Assembly: GCA_020026225.1 (NCBI GenBank)
Contig: JAHHQU010000043.1
Coordinates: 1 to 18,147, forward strand
DNA from: Phocaeicola sp.
Lineage (GTDB): Bacteria; Bacteroidota; Bacteroidia; Bacteroidales; Bacteroidaceae
Direction of reading: 5' to 3'
Length of the DNA: 18,147 nucleotides
The translations under genes and the position numbers were made by a program. Shown piece by piece: positions 14,284 through 18,147 of the stretch. Under the pieces are notes generated by a model. It ran no database searches, was not told where the DNA came from, and saw only the letters and a program-made list of their open reading frames with translations. Within the stretch, counting starts at the first letter, position 1, and each line of letters begins with the position of its first letter.

Positions 14284-15936
14284 TCAATACAAGAAGTCCA
14301 GTTCTTGAATTGGCTGACCCACACATCCATTCGGCTCCTGAATGCCTAAAAGAGCACAAAGAGTCGGTGCAATATCAGTCATTTTTACCAAACGGCTTGT
14401 CTTGCCATGTGCGATTCTTCCTCCGAAAAAGAGCAAAGGTATATGTGCATCATAAGGATTCCACACCCCATGATCTGTACCTCCCATACCTTTCTTCAAC
14501 GATACCTTATAGTATCCGGGACTCATGACAAGTTGCAAGTCACCGCTACGTGTCCGATGGTATCCGTTCACCGCCCGTTCTCGGATAGCTTCGGGAAGCG
14601 ATGCCGTATTCAGGTTTTCCATATCCAAGACCCAAGCAAAGGCAGGATTCTCCGAAAGGAAATCACAAGCCACTTTCTTCACCTCTGCGAAGTCCACTCC
14701 AGTCTCCGCCAGCTTCTCCTTATCGAAAAAGACTTGATAATTGATTATGTCCTTTGCCAAGCAAGAAGTTGTATTGAACTTCTTCCGAAGGAAAGCGTTC
14801 AATTCATCCAAAGTCTCAGAAGCAATCCATCCGCCCGCCGGCATCCGATGCTCCTGCATAAAGAGGAAATTATGGGCAGCAGCATGATCGGCTGTAAGAA
14901 ACAGCACATACTGATCACGACCCACCTTCTCATCCAAGTAATCAATGAACCGCTTCAAGTCGCGGTCCAAACGATAATATGTATCAGCAGTCTCAATGGC
15001 ATAAGTGCCGAACTGATGTCCGATATAATCGGTGGAGGAAAGACTAACAGCAAGCAAATCCGTTCGGTCCTCCTGTCCCAACTTCTCCTGGCACAAAGCT
15101 TCCATAGCCATCTCCAACGTAAGCGTATTGCCAAAAGGAGTCGTCCGAATGGCACCATATCCCTCCGATTCCAACAAATTCGACGTCAGAACAGGAAACA
15201 CAGGCTTTTCTCCCTTTACCAATGGATTCTCAAAACCGTTGTCATCTCCCGTACATTCGTCGTAAGACGTTACAGGAAACAACAGGGTCCACTCCTCCTT
15301 CATCAGCGCCCGAGCCCTATCCTTCTCATTGAAATCGTTGACCCACTGCGGAAGCTTGTCCAAATAGAAACTGCTCGTAATGAACCTTCCCGTTTCATCA
15401 TCAAACCAATAAGCGGCATCCGCCGAATGGCCGGCCGGCAAAATAGAGGCACGATCCTTCAAAGAAATTCCAATCACCTTCGACTTGAAATTAGACGACA
15501 GCTTCAATTCATCACCGACCGTAGTCACCAACAAATTTCGAGGCGACATCTTCCCTTCTGGACTTGTACTGCCTACCGCATTCACCGTACTGTCCTCTGT
15601 ACAATACACTTTCTTCCCATTCAGGTAAAAGTCATTGCCAGCAATACCCGATATGGCAGGAACAGATCCGGTATAAATAGAGGAATGTCCCACTGCCGTC
15701 ACCGTAGGCACATAGTTCAATTGGGTATTGTCACAACTGAAACCCTCAGCCATCAATCTCTTAAACCCACCCTCCGCAAATCGAGGATAAAAACGGTGCA
15801 GGTAATCCCTCCTCATCTGGTCGACCACAATGCCCACCACGAGTTTAGGCCTTTCCATACAACGGACCGTCTGTCCCCAAATACTCAGCCCCGAAATCAG
15901 ACACGCACAAACAATGGTCAATCTTTTCTTCTTCAT
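14284..15936 (-). CDS. pafA: PafA-type alkaline phosphatase
   Basis: Exported phosphomonoesterase of 550 aa. The frame is open to 16074, but that part overlaps GDPD; MKKKRLTIVCACLISGLSI (ATG 15936) starts a proper signal peptide. Residues match the well-studied Elizabethkingia PafA closely: metal ligand D39 (VVDQMRRDYL), the Thr nucleophile T80 in YVPTVTAVGHSSIYTGS, N101 in GND, K160 and R162 in SLKDRAS, the zinc ligands D303 and H307 in STDYIGH, D350/H351 in LTADHAAAH, and H489 in GGTDHG. The N, K and R set is the one that favours phosphate monoesters over diesters in PafA. It starts 25 bases after GDPD stops, so they are co-transcribed from the Pho-box-like promoter at 16950-16995. The logical order is GDPD making glycerol-3-phosphate and this enzyme releasing phosphate. 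Confidence 0.94.
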   Translation of the reverse strand: MKKKRLTIVCACLISGLSIWGQTVRCMERPKLVVGIVVDQMRRDYLHRFYPRFAEGGFKRLMAEGFSCDNTQLNYVPTVTAVGHSSIYTGSVPAISGIAGNDFYLNGKKVYCTEDSTVNAVGSTSPEGKMSPRNLLVTTVGDELKLSSNFKSKVIGISLKDRASILPAGHSADAAYWFDDETGRFITSSFYLDKLPQWVNDFNEKDRARALMKEEWTLLFPVTSYDECTGDDNGFENPLVKGEKPVFPVLTSNLLESEGYGAIRTTPFGNTLTLEMAMEALCQEKLGQEDRTDLLAVSLSSTDYIGHQFGTYAIETADTYYRLDRDLKRFIDYLDEKVGRDQYVLFLTADHAAAHNFLFMQEHRMPAGGWIASETLDELNAFLRKKFNTTSCLAKDIINYQVFFDKEKLAETGVDFAEVKKVACDFLSENPAFAWVLDMENLNTASLPEAIRERAVNGYHRTRSGDLQLVMSPGYYKVSLKKGMGGTDHGVWNPYDAHIPLLFFGGRIAHGKTSRLVKMTDIAPTLCALLGIQEPNGCVGQPIQELDFLY

Positions 15937-15961
15937 CTTATAATTGCTTAATAAAACATAT

Positions 15962-16930
15962 TCAATAGCCCATGAGGTTCTCAAAGAAAGAAACCGCCTT
16001 TTGATACCCGACCTTCCGATTGTCAGCCTGCAACCAACATGCAACGCTGTCTGGTGCATTCGTAATGATTTCATCTACCTCAATCTTCTTCAACCGCAGC
16101 ACTTCCTCTTTCTCATCTACAGTCCATGGTATGACCTTCATCCGGTAATTATGGGCATCGGCAACGAATTTCCCATCGACGATACCATGGTCTGGACTGA
16201 TTATCGGAGGAACAAATTCCAACGCTTCAAGGAAATCGGCAACATCCAGTCCCTTATCTTCCACCAAATAGGACAATTGAAGAGTGGGATATTTACGGTG
16301 AAGGTAATTCAAGGCACGAGCATCAAAACTCTGTACACACAACCTTTCCTTCAGATTCTTTGTCGACAGCACCTTCATGCTCAACTCACAAAATGTCTGA
16401 TAATCGGGCGTCCGAATGCCATCGCTTTCGGGCGACGACTTTATCTCAATATTATAATTGACCGGTTCCATACCGTTACTGAACGTATAGCTCTCTACAC
16501 AATCAATGAGATTAGTCAGCAAAGGAACCACACAGTGAAAATTCTTCCGTCGGGGATATTGCGGGTTTTCCAAAGAGCCGACATCGAATTTGCAAAGACT
16601 ATCATAATCCATGCTATAGATTTGTAAAGAAGACTCCATTTCCTTCAGGACTCGCTCTCCATCGGGAAATAAAGCCTTCACGCTGTTAAGGAATGAATCG
16701 TGTGAAACGACCACCTGACTGTCTCTGGTGACCTGTAAGTCTAGTTCTAATGTTTTTGTTCCGATTCTAACAGCATTTATCATGGCAGGTATTGTATTTT
16801 CTGGATAGAGGGAAGCTCCCCCTCTATGTGCTTGAACTCCTATTTCTTTTTCTTGAACATCGGAACAAGAAAAAGACACGCTTAGAGAAACAAGCGATAA
16901 CAAAATTTGTAACTTACGAAACCCTTTCAT
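15962..16930 (-). CDS. glycerophosphodiester phosphodiesterase lipoprotein
   Basis: A 322-aa enzyme that cleaves glycerophosphodiesters (deacylated phospholipids, or possibly glycerol-phosphate polymers) to glycerol-3-phosphate and an alcohol. The signal peptide ends in a lipobox with Cys at C22 (SVSFSC), so it is membrane-anchored outside the cytoplasm. Catalytic motifs are visible: QAHRGGASLYPENT with H35, R36 and E44; LELDLQVTRD with E62 and D64; and VVSHD with H77. NYNIEIKSS near the middle holds another conserved acidic site, and PWTVDE is the usual late strand of the TIM barrel. Length is normal. It is the first gene of the operon with PafA and has the Pho-box-like repeat in its promoter, consistent with phosphate scavenging. 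Confidence 0.95.
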   Translation of the reverse strand: MKGFRKLQILLSLVSLSVSFSCSDVQEKEIGVQAHRGGASLYPENTIPAMINAVRIGTKTLELDLQVTRDSQVVVSHDSFLNSVKALFPDGERVLKEMESSLQIYSMDYDSLCKFDVGSLENPQYPRRKNFHCVVPLLTNLIDCVESYTFSNGMEPVNYNIEIKSSPESDGIRTPDYQTFCELSMKVLSTKNLKERLCVQSFDARALNYLHRKYPTLQLSYLVEDKGLDVADFLEALEFVPPIISPDHGIVDGKFVADAHNYRMKVIPWTVDEKEEVLRLKKIEVDEIITNAPDSVACWLQADNRKVGYQKAVSFFENLMGY

Positions 16931-16949
16931 ATCTCATCTATTAACGCTG

Positions 16950-16995
16950 CAAAGGAAACGGAAATTTGTTACACCCTCATTTCAAGTCCCTTACA
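16950..16995 (-). promoter_or_regulatory. Pho-box-like triple repeat and promoter of the GDPD-phosphatase operon
   Basis: Read toward the gene, three 11-bp-spaced units start at 16995 (TGTAAG), 16984 (TGAAAT) and 16973 (TGTAAC). Sixteen bases below the last start is TTCCTTTG (16957-16950), one mismatch from the TAnnTTTG -7 element. The plus-strand reading TTTGTTACACCCT (16965-16977), 12 bases, then CTTACAA (16990-16996) repeats the block at 10190-10221. PhoB as binder is inferred. Confidence 0.62.
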
Positions 16996-17105
16996 ATATC
17001 GTGAATCCTTGGATGACAGGAAAAATCCGACAAAGAATACGGCTTGATAAAATGATTTCCACAGAAATTTACGACAAATGCCCATGATATTCTGAAACGA
17101 TTCCT

Positions 17106-17113
17106 TATCTTTG
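17106..17113 (+). promoter_or_regulatory. candidate -7 promoter element of the arginase-family gene
   Basis: TATCTTTG is an exact TAnnTTTG match followed by C. It implies a leader of roughly 95 nt before the start at 17215. No Pho-box-like repeats are upstream, so the divergent GDPD promoter has separate control. Confidence 0.5.
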
Positions 17114-17124
17114 CTCTTCCATCG

Positions 17125-17190
17125 AGCCTATTCTATCAAGGCATGACGCACAAGGAAAACCAACTGACGGAACGATGCCTCTCATAGGCT
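17125..17190 (+). other. foldable 5' leader of the arginase-family gene
   Basis: Nested inverted repeats lie between the -7 element and the start codon: AGCCTAT (17125-17131) pairs with ATAGGCT (17184-17190), and inside it AGGCAT (17139-17144) pairs with ATGCCT (17175-17180). The strands between the two helices are 7 and 3 bases, giving an asymmetric internal loop, and the apical loop is 30 bases. I do not recognise a known riboswitch class. Confidence 0.4.
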
Positions 17191-17214
17191 GGATTAATCT
17201 AAACGAAGACATCT

Positions 17215-17973
17215 ATGAAATTACCCGTTGTAATTATGAATTTTTCAGGGGTTTATAATCTAGAAGAATTTGCAAGAAACAAGAAGTTCAAATGGTTGAA
17301 CTGCAGAGAACTTTCCGGTACAGACTGCTATTGCCAACCGGAGAACGTAGACAAAATCAAAAGCCTCATACGCAATCTACCTGAAAAAGGAATCCACTTT
17401 ATCGATTCCGGCAATTACCACTATCTCACGAAGTTCTGGACCGACAAGATAACTGAACCTTTCACCTTAATCGTATTCGACCACCATCCGGACATGCAGC
17501 CCCCCATCTGTGGCAACGTCATTTCTTGCGGTGACTGGATAGCCGATGTGATGCGTGAGAATTCATACCTGCAGAAAGTAATCGTAATAGGCGTCAAGGA
17601 CAAGCTGATTCAAGGTATACCCTCAGCCTATGCCCATCGTGCCAAATTCTATTGTGAAAGTGATTCGCATCACGAAGAACGATGGAAAGAATTCGCACAA
17701 GCCCATATCAAAGAACCGGTATACATTTCCATCGACAAGGATGTATTGGACAAGAAATCTGCTCAGACCAATTGGGACCAAGGTTCCCTCAGCTTGAACG
17801 GTTTAGAAGAGCTGATCTCTATCATCTTCAGCCATGAAGAAGTCATCGGGGTGGACATCTGCGGTGAATGTTCCACTCACCTTGACCTATTTGAAGAGGA
17901 ACGCGAATGCGAAATAGACAACAAGGCCAACCGGACGCTGCTGGAGCTGATTGAAAAAGATGCGACCGAATAA
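17215..17973 (+). CDS. arginase-fold (ureohydrolase family) protein
   Basis: A 252-aa cytoplasmic protein of the arginase/agmatinase/formiminoglutamase fold. All six expected manganese ligands can be seen: H69 in DSGNYHYLT, D89, H91 and D93 in FDHHPDMQ (the family DAHxD motif with His for Ala), and D174 and D176 in SIDKDVLD. A late VDICGEC segment (213-219) places E218 where the family has its active-site acid. It is shorter than classical arginases (about 300 aa) and its substrate loops differ, so the guanidino substrate is unknown; arginase, agmatinase or another ureohydrolase are all possible. It is a single gene with its own promoter and a structured leader, ending in a strong terminator at 18047-18094. 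No arginine or polyamine genes are adjacent. Confidence 0.88.
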   Translation: MKLPVVIMNFSGVYNLEEFARNKKFKWLNCRELSGTDCYCQPENVDKIKSLIRNLPEKGIHFIDSGNYHYLTKFWTDKITEPFTLIVFDHHPDMQPPICGNVISCGDWIADVMRENSYLQKVIVIGVKDKLIQGIPSAYAHRAKFYCESDSHHEERWKEFAQAHIKEPVYISIDKDVLDKKSAQTNWDQGSLSLNGLEELISIIFSHEEVIGVDICGECSTHLDLFEEERECEIDNKANRTLLELIEKDATE

Positions 17974-18046
17974 AAGCCGTACCATCCGGCATTCCTCCTA
18001 AAAGTCAAGTACAGCTGCTGTAAGTTTACAGATTCCCCCAAACGAA

Positions 18047-18094
18047 ACATGCCCCAAGAAGTCGTTTTCCGAAGCCTCTTGGAGCACGTTTTTT
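18047..18094 (+). terminator. rho-independent terminator of the arginase-family gene
   Basis: The stem pairs ACATGC and CCAAGA (18047-18059, with one extra C between) with TCTTGG and GCACGT (18077-18089, with one extra A), one mismatch inside, followed by TTTTT at 18090-18094. It lies 73 bases after the stop. Confidence 0.75.
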
Positions 18095-18147
18095 CTATCT
18101 AGTCGTCCCTTAAAAAGCCCATTTTTGCGAGATATTGTTCAAGCACA

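Noticed and set aside
14407..15951. 514-codon open frame on the plus strand
   Set aside because: It lies wholly antisense to the PafA phosphatase gene, whose catalytic residues are all intact. The translation is rich in Arg, His and Ile with no family likeness, as expected of a complementary frame.
15937..16074. N-terminal extension of the alkaline phosphatase
   Set aside because: It overlaps the end of the GDPD gene and would bury the signal peptide that begins at MKKKRLTIV.
1..18147. CRISPR arrays, tRNA/rRNA genes, insertion sequences
   Set aside because: No regularly spaced long repeats, cloverleaf sequences, rRNA stretches or transposase-like frames were seen on either strand.

Overview
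The window comes from a Bacteroidales bacterium, probably Bacteroides or a close relative such as Phocaeicola. The grounds are a SusC/SusD pair, a DUF5020 outer-membrane protein, a calycin-like protein, Bacteroidetes-type lipoproteins and promoter elements of the TAnnTTTG (-7) type. There are no rRNA or tRNA genes, no CRISPR array and no transposase.

Layout. 0-1.5 kb: an orphan NarL/LuxR-type response regulator, a short calycin-like ORF without signal peptide, and a 48-codon remnant of a polyphosphate kinase (PPK1) N-terminus, all on the minus strand. 1.7-3.6 kb: two plus-strand genes for exported proteins, an alpha/beta-hydrolase esterase and a DUF5020 beta-barrel protein, ending in a strong terminator. 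3.7-10.1 kb: a minus-strand operon reading metallophosphoesterase-PA14, SusC, SusD. The SusC frame is cut by a single in-frame amber codon at 7749-7751. 10.3-11.9 kb: a decayed TonB-dependent receptor. 12.1-13.6 kb: a beta-class carbonic anhydrase and a Cof-type HAD phosphatase. 13.7-14.3 kb: no supportable gene, but two minus-strand terminator-like hairpins. 14.3-16.9 kb: a minus-strand operon of glycerophosphodiester phosphodiesterase followed by a PafA-type alkaline phosphatase. 17.2-18.0 kb: a plus-strand arginase-fold protein with a foldable leader and a strong terminator.

How it fits together. The most interesting signal is regulatory. The promoters of the metallophosphoesterase-SusCD operon and of the GDPD-alkaline phosphatase operon share TTTGTTACACCCT, then 12 bases, then CTTACAA (plus-strand reading). 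Read toward the genes these are TGTAAG and TGTAAC exactly 22 bp apart, and the last repeat starts 16 bp upstream of a -7-like element in both. The promoter of the decayed receptor has TGT repeats in the same 11-bp phase and the same 16-bp distance to its -7 element. An 11-bp repeat is the architecture of PhoB-bound Pho boxes. I therefore infer a phosphate-starvation locus. Its surface receptors (SusCD and a second TonB receptor) would capture a phosphorus-containing polymer or glycerophospho-compound, and its exported phosphoesterases (metallophosphoesterase, GDPD, PafA) would free inorganic phosphate. Both receptors are broken here and a ppk remnant lies nearby, so the uptake part looks to be decaying in this strain, unless the SusC amber codon is a sequencing error or is suppressed.
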